Below, piece after piece: positions 1-8,486 of a stretch of DNA of 64,000 bases; positions within the stretch are counted from its first letter, which is position 1; the number at the start of each line of letters is the position of its first letter. The translations under genes and the position numbers were made by a program. This stretch comes from AG25 sp035518815 (lineage in GTDB: Bacteria; Gemmatimonadota; Gemmatimonadetes; Gemmatimonadales; GWC2-71-9). The stretch spans positions 1 through 64,000 of the forward strand of contig DATIXG010000139.1 of NCBI GenBank assembly GCA_035518815.1. Direction: 5' to 3'. The notes under the pieces are model-generated. The model did no database searches and was not told the origin of the DNA. It worked only from the letters and a program-made list of their open reading frames with translations.

Positions 1-87
1 CGCGGTGCGGACCAGAAACCAGAGAGCCCCGCCCAGGACGAGGATTTGGCCGGCGGCCCGGAGCACCCGCTTCGTGCGCGTCGTCAA
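1..87 (-). CDS. Partial membrane protein, N-terminal fragment
   Basis: Reading the minus strand from a TTG at 87 gives 29 open codons that run off the window edge: a basic start (LTTRTKRVLRAAG) and then a hydrophobic stretch (ILVLGGALWFLV) that looks like the first membrane segment. Upstream, TATGTT at 97-102 lies 9 nt from the TTG, the same -10-to-start arrangement seen at several other genes here; a GTG at codon 8 is the alternative start. The basic-then-hydrophobic beginning would suit a flippase-like (LPG synthase TM family) protein beside a glycosyltransferase, but too little is present to assign a family. Confidence 0.4.
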   Translation of the reverse strand, partial: MTTRTKRVLRAAGQILVLGGALWFLVRTA

Positions 88-96
88 GCGGTCGGT

Positions 97-109
97 AACA
101 TAGTATAGT
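97..109. promoter_or_regulatory. Overlapping divergent -10 elements
   Basis: A short AT-rich island in GC-rich surroundings. On the plus strand TATAGT (104-109) ends 9 nt before the ATG at 119. On the minus strand TATGTT (97-102) ends 9 nt before the TTG at 87. Neither start has a Shine-Dalgarno sequence, so both transcripts would be leaderless or nearly so. No good -35 hexamer was seen for either. Confidence 0.5.
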
Positions 110-118
110 ACAGCGCCG

Positions 119-1324
119 ATGCGCATCCTCCACGTGCTCACTGCCTTTCCGCGCTCCTCCGACGACGTCATCGTGCCCTGGCTGGTCGAGCTGCTGAAGC
201 ACCTGCGCGCGGCGGGACACGAAGTCGAAGTGCTGACGTCGGCGTATCGCGGCGGCGGCAACCGGGAATTCGCGGGAATTCCCGTGCATCGCTTTCGATA
301 CTTCCCCGCCCGCTGGGAGGATCTCACGCACGACGAAGCGGCACCGGACCGGCTGCGCCGCTCGCTCGTGGCGCGCGTGATGCCGGCGTTCTACGTCCTG
401 GGTGGCTTGTGGGCCGCGTGGCGCCTGGGGCGGCGCCGTCCCCCCTACGACATCGTGCACGTGCACTGGCCCGTCCCACACGCCCTCTTCGGCTGGGCGG
501 TCAGGCGGGCGTCGGGGAGCCGCACGCGAATGGTCACCACCTGGTACGGGGCGGAGCTCCGTTGGGTGAAGGGCTCCCTCCCCTGGCTCCGGCGGTTCGT
601 GGCGTGGGCGCTCGCGACCTCGGACGAGGTCGTCGCGATTTCGGCGCACACCGCCGGGGAGATCGCGGCGTTCCGGCCCGTCGAGGCGCGGGTCATTCCC
701 TATACCGTCGGGTTTGGTGCGCCCGAGCCTGGCGACACCCGCTCCCACCAGAAGAACAGCCTGGTCGTGCTGTTCGTGGGCCGATTGGTCGAGCGGAAGG
801 GTGTGCGGCATCTCATCGACGCGATGCGTCGCCTGCCCGCCTCCCGCCACGCGCGGCTCGTGGTGATCGGAGACGGGCCCGAGCGCGCCGCGCTCGAAGA
901 CCAGGCTCGACGCGACGGGGTGGCCGCGCAGGTCGAGTTTCGAGGCCGGGTGACCGGGGAAGACCTCAAGCGGGCGTACGCCGGCGCCGACGTCTTCGTG
1001 CTCCCCGCGATCGTCGATGCGCGCGGGGATACGGAAGGGCTGGGTGTGGTCCTGCTCGAAGCGATGACCTACGGCGTCCCGGTGATCGGGAGCGATCTCG
1101 GTGGCATTACGGACATTGTGACGAACGGCGAGACCGGGCTGCTCGTTCCGCCGGGTGACGCCGCGACGCTGGCGGCGGCCATCGAGCGGTTGGCGGGCGA
1201 TCCCGCCCTGGCGGCCCGGCTCGGAAAGGCGGGCCAGCGGATGGTGCGGGAGGAGTTCAGCTGGTCGACGATCGTAGCGCGATGGGAGGAGTGTTACGCG
1301 GCCGCGGTGCAGCGGGGGAGTTAG
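119..1324 (+). CDS. GT4-family glycosyltransferase
   Basis: A 401-residue retaining glycosyltransferase of the GT-B fold. The N-terminal half begins MRILHVLTAFPRSSDD, typical of GT4 acceptor domains. The C-terminal Glycos_transf_1 domain (about residues 210-385) has the donor-binding pattern VLFVGRLVERKG, then VIGDGPERAALE, and the E-x7-E type segment GLGVVLLEAMTYGVPVIGSD near residue 300. It probably transfers a sugar from a nucleotide-sugar to a lipid-linked or surface glycan; donor and acceptor cannot be told. The start has a -10 element 9 nt upstream and no ribosome-binding site. Its stop codon overlaps that of the convergent GT2 gene (TTAG, 1321-1324). Confidence 0.9.
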   Translation: MRILHVLTAFPRSSDDVIVPWLVELLKHLRAAGHEVEVLTSAYRGGGNREFAGIPVHRFRYFPARWEDLTHDEAAPDRLRRSLVARVMPAFYVLGGLWAAWRLGRRRPPYDIVHVHWPVPHALFGWAVRRASGSRTRMVTTWYGAELRWVKGSLPWLRRFVAWALATSDEVVAISAHTAGEIAAFRPVEARVIPYTVGFGAPEPGDTRSHQKNSLVVLFVGRLVERKGVRHLIDAMRRLPASRHARLVVIGDGPERAALEDQARRDGVAAQVEFRGRVTGEDLKRAYAGADVFVLPAIVDARGDTEGLGVVLLEAMTYGVPVIGSDLGGITDIVTNGETGLLVPPGDAATLAAAIERLAGDPALAARLGKAGQRMVREEFSWSTIVARWEECYAAAVQRGS

Positions 1325-2283
1325 GACTCCCGGTCCCCTCCCTGCCGCAGCCGCTCGACCTCCTGTTCCAATGCGCGCACCTGCTCGCGGATCCCCGCCA
1401 CCAGCTCTCCCACGAACCCGAAGCCGAACAGAATCAGGCCCGACAGGACGAGCAGCATGATGAGGTTGAGCAGCGGCCTGAACCCTGCCCCGAACAGGTA
1501 GCGCTCGACGAGCGCATACACGCCGACCAGCGTGCCGAGCAGGACGAGCACGGCGCCGGAGAGCCCGAAGAAGAGCATCGGTTTGCGCCCGAACCGCAGC
1601 TGGAACCACACGGACAGCAGATCGAGGACGCCCACGGGGATCCGGCTCAGGCCGAACTTGGAGCGGCCGGCGCGGCGCGGATACAACGGCACGGGCTGTT
1701 CGAGCAGCCGAAAGCCCTCAGCCGCGGCGATCACAACCATGAATCGATGCCAATCGGGCCGCATCGGCACCGCGTCCATCACTTCGCGGCGATAGGCCTT
1801 CACCGAATTCAGGTCCGTGACGCGCACGCCGAACAACCAGCGGCACAGCGTGTTGTAGACCCACGACACGAGCCGCTTCTCGTAGTGACCCTGCTTGGTC
1901 CCGGTTACGATGTCGGCCTTCCCCGCCAGGATAGGGGCGACGAGCGACGGGATGTCGGCCGGCGCGTACTGCAGATCGGCCGGATAGAACACCAGCACGC
2001 GGCCGCGCGCCTCATCGGTGCCGGACCGGAGCGCGTCCGCGATCCCCCGCTGGCTGCGGTGCGTCACAACATGCAGGAATGGATAGGTCGTCTGCAGCTC
2101 CTCGAGCACCTGCGCCGACCCATCTTCGCTCCCATCGTTCACGACGACCAGCTCGCACGTATAGGGCACCGCCTTCAGCGCGTCGGCGACCTGGCGGACG
2201 AACTCGGGCAGGTTTTCCGCCTCGTCCTTGGCCGGTACGAGGATGCTCACCTCCGGACTCGTGTCGAGCGCGACCAGGGTCAT
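1321..2283 (-). CDS. GT2-family polyprenyl-phosphate glycosyltransferase with membrane tail
   Basis: A 320-residue GT-A glycosyltransferase resembling dolichol-phosphate mannosyltransferase or ArnC. Residues 13-235 form the catalytic domain, with VSILVPAKDEAENL, VVNDGSEDGS and a metal/donor region FYPADLQYAP. Two hydrophobic segments follow (about 240-263 and 280-305), then a charged coiled-coil-like end (EQVRALEQEVERL). It would load a sugar onto a polyprenyl phosphate on the inner membrane. The ATG overlaps the rpoN stop as ATGA, making it the last gene of the kds/lpt operon, which suggests a role in envelope glycan synthesis. Confidence 0.88.
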   Translation of the reverse strand: MTLVALDTSPEVSILVPAKDEAENLPEFVRQVADALKAVPYTCELVVVNDGSEDGSAQVLEELQTTYPFLHVVTHRSQRGIADALRSGTDEARGRVLVFYPADLQYAPADIPSLVAPILAGKADIVTGTKQGHYEKRLVSWVYNTLCRWLFGVRVTDLNSVKAYRREVMDAVPMRPDWHRFMVVIAAAEGFRLLEQPVPLYPRRAGRSKFGLSRIPVGVLDLLSVWFQLRFGRKPMLFFGLSGAVLVLLGTLVGVYALVERYLFGAGFRPLLNLIMLLVLSGLILFGFGFVGELVAGIREQVRALEQEVERLRQGGDRES

Positions 2284-3821
2284 ACGCGGCGGCGCATGCG
2301 GGCCGGGAGAATGGTGAGCTGGTCGCGGTACTTGGCGACCGTGCGTCGCGCGATCTTCACGCCCTTCTGCTCGAACAGCTCGACGATCTGCTGGTCCGTC
2401 AGGGGGTTCTTCGGGTCCTCGTCCGCCACGAGCTTGCGGATCTGCGCCTTGATGGAGCGGGCGCTCGCATCCTCGCCCGTGGTCGTGGCCAGGCCGCTCG
2501 AGAAGAAGAACTTGAGCGGCAGGAGTCCGCGGGGGGTCTGGACGTATTTCTCGTTGGTCACTCGGCTGACCGTGCTCTCGTGCATGTTGATGACGTCGGC
2601 GACCTCGCGGAGCGTGAGCGGCTTCAGGTACTCGACGCCCTTCTCGAAGAAGTCCCGCTGCCGGTCCACGATGAAGTTCATCACCTTGAGCATGGTCTGG
2701 CGCCGCTGCTCGATCGCCTGGATCATCCAGTGCGCGCTGTTCAAGCGCTGGTTGATGAAGTCCTTGTTCTCTCCCTGGAAGCTCTTTTTGTCGCGCGCGA
2801 TCTCCTGATAGACCTTCGAGATGCGGAGGCGCGGCAGTCCGACGTCGTTCAGGAAGACGTGATACTTGCCGTCGATCTTCTCCACGATCAGATCGGGCGT
2901 GATGTAGGACTCGCTCGCCGCGGAGTACTGCAGGCCGGGCTTGGGATCGAGCTTCGCGAGCTCGTCCGCGACGCGCTGGACCTCCGTCGGATCGAGGCCG
3001 AACCGCTTGCCCAGCTCGCTCCAGCGGTGCCCCTTCAAGTCGTCCCAGGCGTCCCGCACGAGGCGGTAGACGAGGGTGTCCGTCTTCTTCTGGTCCTCGA
3101 GCTGGAGCAGCACGCACTCCCGGAGGTCCCGAGCAGCGATGCCGGGGGGATCGAGGTGCTGAATGATGCGCAGCAGCTCCTCGGCCTCCGCGACGGTATA
3201 GAGCGGGACGGCCGGCGCCCCGGCGACAGCTGCGGGCGCATCTTCCCCCTCGTGCTGGGCGGGCTCCGTCGTGTTGTGCTCCTCCCCGCCGCCCGTTTCG
3301 GGGGTCGCGGCGTGTGCTGCGTGCTCGGTGAGCAGCCGGTTCGCTCCCGCGGCGATCTCCTCGAGCGTGGCGCCCAGGTAGCCGTCCTCCGCGATGTTGC
3401 CGAGGAATTCTTCCGCGAGCAACTGCTGGCGCGGCGTGAGGTCGAGCATGCGCACCTGCTCGCGCAGGTAATCGATCAAGTCGCGGCCCTCGACCGAAAC
3501 GGGCTCGACGTATTCCTTGGCCTCGCTCATGTCGCGGGACGGGACCATCATGTCGGCGCCATCATCGAGCAGGATATCTTCCCAGTTGGGCTCGTCGTCC
3601 CCGGTCTTCTCGGGCTCGGCCGGCTTCTCCTCGGCGACCGGGACTTCCGTCTCCTCCTCCGGCTCCTCCATCTCGAGGAAAGGATTCCCCAGCAGCTCCT
3701 GCTTCAGGTGCTGCTGCAAATCGAGCAGCGGCATGTACAGGAGGTCCATCGCCTGGTACAGGCGAGGATTGATCCGCAGCTCCTGGCGGAGCGACGTGTG
3801 CTGATGCAGGCCGGTCTTCAT
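2280..3821 (-). CDS. rpoN: RNA polymerase sigma-54 factor
   Basis: A 513-residue sigma-54. The N-terminal activator-interacting region I is Gln/Leu-rich (QELRINPRLYQAMDLLYMPL). An acidic region II follows (about residues 50-90, rich in E and D). The core-binding and helix-turn-helix regions come next, and the C-terminus has the RpoN box ARRTVAKYRDQL before a short basic tail. An Ala/Glu/Thr-rich insertion of about 40 residues (roughly 165-210) separates two core-binding blocks and is probably a flexible linker. It directs transcription from -24/-12 promoters with enhancer-binding ATPases; none is encoded in this window. Its ATG overlaps the lptB stop as ATGA, matching the lptB-rpoN adjacency of many proteobacteria. 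Confidence 0.96.
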   Translation of the reverse strand: MKTGLHQHTSLRQELRINPRLYQAMDLLYMPLLDLQQHLKQELLGNPFLEMEEPEEETEVPVAEEKPAEPEKTGDDEPNWEDILLDDGADMMVPSRDMSEAKEYVEPVSVEGRDLIDYLREQVRMLDLTPRQQLLAEEFLGNIAEDGYLGATLEEIAAGANRLLTEHAAHAATPETGGGEEHNTTEPAQHEGEDAPAAVAGAPAVPLYTVAEAEELLRIIQHLDPPGIAARDLRECVLLQLEDQKKTDTLVYRLVRDAWDDLKGHRWSELGKRFGLDPTEVQRVADELAKLDPKPGLQYSAASESYITPDLIVEKIDGKYHVFLNDVGLPRLRISKVYQEIARDKKSFQGENKDFINQRLNSAHWMIQAIEQRRQTMLKVMNFIVDRQRDFFEKGVEYLKPLTLREVADVINMHESTVSRVTNEKYVQTPRGLLPLKFFFSSGLATTTGEDASARSIKAQIRKLVADEDPKNPLTDQQIVELFEQKGVKIARRTVAKYRDQLTILPARMRRRV

Positions 3822-4999
3822 GCCGCGGCCGTGAGACGCGAGCGCAGGCGCGCCGTCAAGGTGGGACCGAGATACGCGTCGGAGACGCGGTCGTCGAACA
3901 CCAGCTCCCGCACCGTGCCCGAGACCTGCACCTTGCCTTCGAACATGATGTAGGCGCGGTCAACGATGTCCAGCGTCTGCTCCACGCTGTGATCCGTGAT
4001 GAGCACGCCGATGCCGCGGTGGCGCAGGCCGGCCACGATGGTCTGGATGTCGTGGACCGCAATCGGGTCCACGCCCGCGAAGGGCTCATCGAGCAGCATG
4101 AACTTGGGCTCCGTGACGAGCGCGCGGGTGATCTCGAGCCGGCGCCGCTCGCCGCCCGAAAGCTGGAAGCCCTTCTGGTGGCGCAGGTGCTTGATCGCCA
4201 GGTCGTCGAGCACCCGCTCGAGGCGGGTCGCCCGCTCCCCGTCGGACAGCGGGAGCATCTCGAGGATGGCCAGCACGTTCTCCTCGACCGTGAGCTTGCG
4301 GAACACCGACGGTTCCTGCGCGAGATAGCCCAGCCCGGAGCGCGCGCGTCGGTACATCGGGTCGTCGGTGATATCCTGCCCGTCGAGCGTGATTTTGCCT
4401 TCGTCGGCGCGGACGAGACCCGTCATCATGTAGAAGGTGGTGGTCTTCCCCGCGCCGTTCGGGCCGAGCAGGCCGACGATCTCGCCCTGCTCGAGGTGCA
4501 GACTGACGTCGTTCACCACGCGCCGGCCCTTGTACACCTTCGCGAGATGATGGGCGTCGAGGACGGTGCCGCTCCCCATGCGGGGGTACTCGCCGCTCGA
4601 GTGTTCTGCGCGCGAGCTGGCGCGCTCGGCCACCATGGCGAAGTGCTGCGCGGCGGCCTGGCGATCGTGCGCGATCTGAGCCCAGACGTGGGGATAGAAC
4701 GCCACCCGGGCGTCGCTCGACAGCGGCTCGGGAGGCAGCGCAACGAGCTGGAGCACGGCGAGCCGGGGAAGCACGGAATTGGCCAGGTTGGTCCGAACCT
4801 CATCCACCGAGAGGCTGCCCGGATCGGGAGCTGCGTCGCCGAGTGTGTGCGCGCGGAGTCGGAGAAACTCCTCGCGGTATGCGATGGCGAGGTCGTGGAA
4901 GCGAGCCTCCCCGTGCTCGTCCGCGATGCGGGCGAGCGCCGCTGACACGAGCGCGAGCGACGCGTCGCGGGTCGAGAGGTCGTCGCGGCCGCTCGTCAT
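3818..4999 (-). CDS. lptB: LPS export ABC ATPase LptB with N-terminal extension
   Basis: The C-terminal 253 residues are a clear LptB, the ATPase that powers LPS extraction by LptFG: Walker A GPNGAGKTTT (about residue 180), signature LSGGERRRLEI, Walker B FMLLDEPFAGVDP and H-loop LITDHSV. The frame stays open upstream for 140 more residues to an ATG at 4999, which overlaps the lptA stop as ATGA, like the neighbouring junctions. That is the best evidence the extension is translated. It is mostly helical-looking (DEHGEARFHDLAIAYREEF) and matches nothing I recognise. An internal ATG at 4579 (MGSGTVLDAHHLAK) would give a normal-length LptB, so two products are possible. Identity of the ATPase is certain; the start is likely but unproven. 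Confidence 0.9.
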   Translation of the reverse strand: MTSGRDDLSTRDASLALVSAALARIADEHGEARFHDLAIAYREEFLRLRAHTLGDAAPDPGSLSVDEVRTNLANSVLPRLAVLQLVALPPEPLSSDARVAFYPHVWAQIAHDRQAAAQHFAMVAERASSRAEHSSGEYPRMGSGTVLDAHHLAKVYKGRRVVNDVSLHLEQGEIVGLLGPNGAGKTTTFYMMTGLVRADEGKITLDGQDITDDPMYRRARSGLGYLAQEPSVFRKLTVEENVLAILEMLPLSDGERATRLERVLDDLAIKHLRHQKGFQLSGGERRRLEITRALVTEPKFMLLDEPFAGVDPIAVHDIQTIVAGLRHRGIGVLITDHSVEQTLDIVDRAYIMFEGKVQVSGTVRELVFDDRVSDAYLGPTLTARLRSRLTAAA

Positions 5000-6402
5000 G
5001 AGCGCCCCCGGCGCGGTGATGGAGGAGGAGACGACGCGGGCGGCCGCGTCGCCGGCTTGGCCCGTTTCGTACTGTCCGTCGGTGGCGGAGGTGGCGGCAC
5101 GGGCTCGAGCTCGATGCCGTCGGCGCGTCCGGTGACGAGCACTTGCCGGATGCTGTCGCCCCGGAACGTGACGTCGATGACGGTACCGCGCGAGTAGTTG
5201 AGCGATGGCGCGCTCACCGTGGAATCGTGCGCGTTGCGCATGTGGGTCAGCGCCCGGGCGGAGCCCCGCGCCACGAGATGCTGGAGCTGAGTCGCCGTGG
5301 TCTTGGTCGCCGTGGAGCGGGTGGGTGCGGTCGCCCAATGCGCGGTGATCGTGTCCCCGGTCATCCAGTTGCGTCCGGCCGAGGGGTCGCCGGTCGTATC
5401 CCCCTGCGAGGTGGACAGCGCATGCCCGAAGGCCCGCGCCTCCGTCAGGACCTCGTCCGGCGCATCGAGCGCGAGCGAATCGGCCTCGATGGTGTGGCGG
5501 GTGGAGACCGCGCGGGGGCGCGTCGAGTCTCCCCAGGCAAAGGCGCGCTGCAGCTTGCGGCGCTCCATGAGGAAGTGGATCGTGTCGGCCGTGAGGTGCC
5601 AGTCGGTCGAGGTGGCCGATCCGGCGCCGAGCGCCTTGATCACACGGACCTCGCGGCCATTCAAGCCGAGCTCGATGCGGCGGCCGGTGAGGACGTAGCC
5701 ACGCGGGCCCTTCCCCTGCACGCGGGGTTTGCCGACCAGCACGCTGCGTCCGGCCGCTTCGTCACGCATCATGGAGTCGGCGCTCGCGGCAAAGTCGCTG
5801 CGGTCGATGGTCACGCTGCCGCCCGCCCACATCCGGTCGTTGCCCTTCGTGCGCACCCGATCGCCGACGATGATGTACGGCTCGCCCGAGTCACCGACGC
5901 TGCGGTACTCGATCGTGGGTCGCGACGAGGCGTACATCTCCATCGTATCCCGGACACCGCGGACCACGCGGTAGTAGACGAGGTTCGGTCCGCGCAGTAC
6001 CGACCCGTTCGCGCGGCTCACGGCGACGACGTTCTTGTGCGCGTCGAGCCGCTCCTGCCGCACGAAGTAGTTGACCGTCACGGCGTCGAGCGACATGGCG
6101 GAATCGCGGATCTGTACGCCGCCCAGCAGGTCGAGCCGCCCCTCCCCGGCGTACCAGGCCAGACTGTCCGCGGTGATGGTACTGGCCGTTCCCTGGCAGT
6201 GGCCGCGCACGCCGCCGCCGGCGAACAGGTTCGTCTCGCCCGGCCGCACTTCCACCTGCCGCCCGTAGTGGCCGACCGTGTCGACCACGATCTTGCAGGG
6301 CCGGCCCGCGGTCGTGTCCCGCCCCTGGACGGGACGGGGGGGCGCCTGCGAGCGGCCTGACGGGTGCTGGAGAAGGGCGAGCGTGAGCATGGCACCGATC
6401 AT
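4996..6402 (-). CDS. lptA: LptA/OstA-like LPS transport periplasmic protein
   Basis: A 468-residue secreted protein. A short hydrophobic N-terminus (MIGAMLTLALLQ) suggests export. The body carries OstA-type beta-jellyroll patterns: VEVRPGETNLFAGGGVRGHC, STITADSLAWYAGEGRLDLLGGV, and two further repeats of the "ADSLxxD" style later. It is over twice the length of E. coli LptA, so it probably forms several jellyroll modules of the periplasmic bridge that carries LPS to the outer membrane. The C-terminal 50 residues are Pro/Arg/Ser-rich. Position between lptC and lptB, with ATGA overlaps on both sides, supports the assignment more than sequence alone. Confidence 0.82.
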   Translation of the reverse strand: MIGAMLTLALLQHPSGRSQAPPRPVQGRDTTAGRPCKIVVDTVGHYGRQVEVRPGETNLFAGGGVRGHCQGTASTITADSLAWYAGEGRLDLLGGVQIRDSAMSLDAVTVNYFVRQERLDAHKNVVAVSRANGSVLRGPNLVYYRVVRGVRDTMEMYASSRPTIEYRSVGDSGEPYIIVGDRVRTKGNDRMWAGGSVTIDRSDFAASADSMMRDEAAGRSVLVGKPRVQGKGPRGYVLTGRRIELGLNGREVRVIKALGAGSATSTDWHLTADTIHFLMERRKLQRAFAWGDSTRPRAVSTRHTIEADSLALDAPDEVLTEARAFGHALSTSQGDTTGDPSAGRNWMTGDTITAHWATAPTRSTATKTTATQLQHLVARGSARALTHMRNAHDSTVSAPSLNYSRGTVIDVTFRGDSIRQVLVTGRADGIELEPVPPPPPPTDSTKRAKPATRPPASSPPPSPRRGRS

Positions 6403-6938
6403 TGGTCGGGGAGCGTGAACCCGCCGCCCGTGCCCTTCGGGTGCTTGGCGACGACGTTCTTGAACTCGGGGTCGGACGTGAACCCTTCGCCCTCGATGTG
6501 GCGGTCAGGACTGTCGAACACGAATGCCCCGTCGCTCGTCACCTCGTTCTTGGCTTCGTTGAAGTGCATCTGCGCGGTGCGGAGGGTGCGGCCGTCCGTC
6601 GTCACGACGACGACGCTCCCGCGCGCCTCCATGTCGCTCGTCCGCCAGTCGTAGGTCCCCTCCTTGGACGTGAGGGACGAGGTCTCGTTGCCGGCCAGGC
6701 CGTAGAAGGTGATGTGCACGTTGCGCAACAGCGCCGACTGGGTCGCCGAATAGAAATACGCGGTGTCGGCCCGCACCCGCGCGCGCTGCACGCCGTTGTT
6801 GGTGACGTAGTGCGACATCCCGATGAGGACCTGATCCGCTGAATCGGCCGGCGAGACGGTCGCCATCGGGCGGCCGCCGTCGCGGCAGGCGAGGGCGGCG
6901 ACCAGCGGAGCCGCGGCGAACAGGGCCCACCCGCTCAT
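6399..6938 (-). CDS. lptC: LPS export protein LptC
   Basis: A 179-residue protein with a hydrophobic N-terminus ending in ALAC (residues 15-18), either a weak lipobox or a signal anchor. The rest matches the LptC jellyroll: VRADTAYFYSATQSALLRNVHITFY, then EGTYDWRTSDMEARGSVVV and DRHIEGEGF. LptC links the inner-membrane LptBFG exporter to LptA. The ATG overlaps the kdsD stop and its own stop overlaps the lptA start, so kdsD-lptC-lptA-lptB are translationally coupled. Confidence 0.85.
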   Translation of the reverse strand: MSGWALFAAAPLVAALACRDGGRPMATVSPADSADQVLIGMSHYVTNNGVQRARVRADTAYFYSATQSALLRNVHITFYGLAGNETSSLTSKEGTYDWRTSDMEARGSVVVVTTDGRTLRTAQMHFNEAKNEVTSDGAFVFDSPDRHIEGEGFTSDPEFKNVVAKHPKGTGGGFTLPDQ

Positions 6939-7909
6939 GCGGCACCCGCGCGCATCAGGTCGTGCAGGTGCACCATGCCCACGAGCCGGGCCCCGCCGTC
7001 GAGCACCGGCAGCGCCATGATCCCGTGCCGCTCCATCAGGCCCACGGCCGCGGCGGCCATCTCGTCGGGCGTGGTGGTCTTGGGCGCGCGCGTCATCACG
7101 TCCCGCACGGGCGTATCGAGGAACTCTCTGGTGCGCTCCATCAGGCGCGTGAGATCGCCCGCCGTGACCACGCCCTGGAGGCTGCCGGTGCCGTTGACGA
7201 CGGCCACGGTGCCCCGCTTCCGGGCCAGGAGCACGACGCACTCCCGCATGGGCCGGTCCGGCGGGAGCGTCGGCAGCTCGTCGGTCAGCATCACGTCGCG
7301 CACGCGCAGGAGCAGCTGGCGTCCAAGCGAGCCGCCCGGGTGGAGCGCGGCGAACTGCTCGCGACCGAAGCCTTTGACTTCGAGCAACGCCACCGCGAGG
7401 GCATCGCCGAGGGCCAGCGCGGCGCTCGTGCTCGTGGTGGGCACGAGGGTCTCGTCGCACGCCTCCTCGGACACCGCCGCGTCGAGGACGATGTCGGCCT
7501 GGCGAGCGAGCAGCGAGTCGAGCGCGCCCGTGATGGCGATGATCGGCACGCTGAGGCGCTTGAGCTGACCCACGAGCCCGAACAGCTCGTCAGAGGCACC
7601 GCTCTTCGAGAGGAGGACGGCGGCGTCCCCGGCGCCTACGATGCCGAGATCTCCGTGGAGGGAGTCGACGGGGTGCAGGAAGCTCGCCGGGGTGCCGGTC
7701 GACGTGAGTGTCGCGGCGATCTTCTGCGCGACGAGGCCGGACTTGCCGAGTCCGGAGACGATGATGCGTCCCCGGGTCCGCTGGAGGAGCTCCACGGCGG
7801 CGGCAAAACTGGGCCCGAGGCGCGCCGCCACCTGGCGGATCGCCTCCGCCTCGAGGCTCAGGACGCGGCGCCCGCGCTCAACCAGTTCCGGTGCGTCGCT
7901 GTGCGACAT
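6935..7909 (-). CDS. kdsD: D-arabinose 5-phosphate isomerase
   Basis: A 324-residue KdsD/KpsF-type isomerase that converts ribulose 5-phosphate to arabinose 5-phosphate, the first step of Kdo synthesis. An N-terminal SIS domain (about 30-180) has GRIIVSGLGKSGLVAQKIAATL and the phosphosugar-binding VLLSKSGASDEL. Two CBS domains follow (about 200-320), ending VGMVHLHDLMRAGAA. The ATG at 7909 is preferred over one 12 nt upstream because GAGG precedes it at suitable spacing. The gene start overlaps the 3' end of kdsC by about 30 nt. Confidence 0.95.
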   Translation of the reverse strand: MSHSDAPELVERGRRVLSLEAEAIRQVAARLGPSFAAAVELLQRTRGRIIVSGLGKSGLVAQKIAATLTSTGTPASFLHPVDSLHGDLGIVGAGDAAVLLSKSGASDELFGLVGQLKRLSVPIIAITGALDSLLARQADIVLDAAVSEEACDETLVPTTSTSAALALGDALAVALLEVKGFGREQFAALHPGGSLGRQLLLRVRDVMLTDELPTLPPDRPMRECVVLLARKRGTVAVVNGTGSLQGVVTAGDLTRLMERTREFLDTPVRDVMTRAPKTTTPDEMAAAAVGLMERHGIMALPVLDGGARLVGMVHLHDLMRAGAA

Positions 7910-8459
7910 CCTGGACCTCAAAGTAGCGAGCCACGAGTCCCTTCCACTCCCCGCGCGCCTTCAACAGGCCCTCGGCGACTTCGCGCACTGCCCCCCAGCC
8001 TCCCCGGGCGGAGGTGACGAACCGGGCGGCCCGCTTCACCTCCTCCGTCGCGTTCGCGACGGCAATGGGCAGCGCGACCGACCGCAGGACCGGCAGGTCC
8101 GCCAAGTCGTCGCCCACGAACGCGCACTGGTCGAGCGAGAAGCCCCGCTTCTCGAGCTCGGCGGCCAGCGCGGGCCGCTTCTTGTCGGGCGGCACCTGCA
8201 GCAGGGCATCGACCTCGAGCTCCTCGGCCCGGACCTCGGATGCCTCCGACGGCCGCGCGCTCACGAGGATGACGGCGAGGCCCACCGACCGCAGCAGCTT
8301 GATGCCGAGGCCGTCCTGCACGTTGAAGCGCTTGAACTCGAGCGGCGTGTGCGCGACGAGGCCGATATAGATCCCGCCGTCGGTCAACACTCCGTCCACG
8401 TCGAGCCCGACCACCTTGATGCGTTTGGCGAGGGCAACGCTGAGCGTCATGCGAGCCAA
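7878..8459 (-). CDS. kdsC: Kdo 8-phosphate phosphatase
   Basis: A 193-residue HAD phosphatase of the KdsC type: nucleophile motif GLDVDGVLTDGGIYIG near residue 20, a Ser of motif II in VSARPS, and motif III FVGDDLADLPVL. It removes phosphate from Kdo-8-P to yield Kdo. The TTG at 8459 is chosen because GAGGA lies 7 nt upstream; an ATG at 8450 is the alternative. The C-terminal 30 residues beyond the HAD fold (GLVARYFEVQDVAQRRTGTG) extend into kdsD. Confidence 0.94.
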   Translation of the reverse strand: MARMTLSVALAKRIKVVGLDVDGVLTDGGIYIGLVAHTPLEFKRFNVQDGLGIKLLRSVGLAVILVSARPSEASEVRAEELEVDALLQVPPDKKRPALAAELEKRGFSLDQCAFVGDDLADLPVLRSVALPIAVANATEEVKRAARFVTSARGGWGAVREVAEGLLKARGEWKGLVARYFEVQDVAQRRTGTG

Positions 8460-8486
8460 TGCAGTGTCCTCAGCGAAGGGGGAGTG

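Noticed and set aside
1282..2808. 508-codon open frame on the plus strand opposite the GT2 and rpoN genes
   Set aside because: It is rich in His/Arg/Gln/Ala with no family motif. High GC keeps antisense frames open, and the opposite strand has clear, coupled genes.
4579..4999. A separate small gene between lptA and lptB
   Set aside because: The frame has no stop before LptB, and no independent stop/start pair exists; a fusion or extension is the simpler reading.
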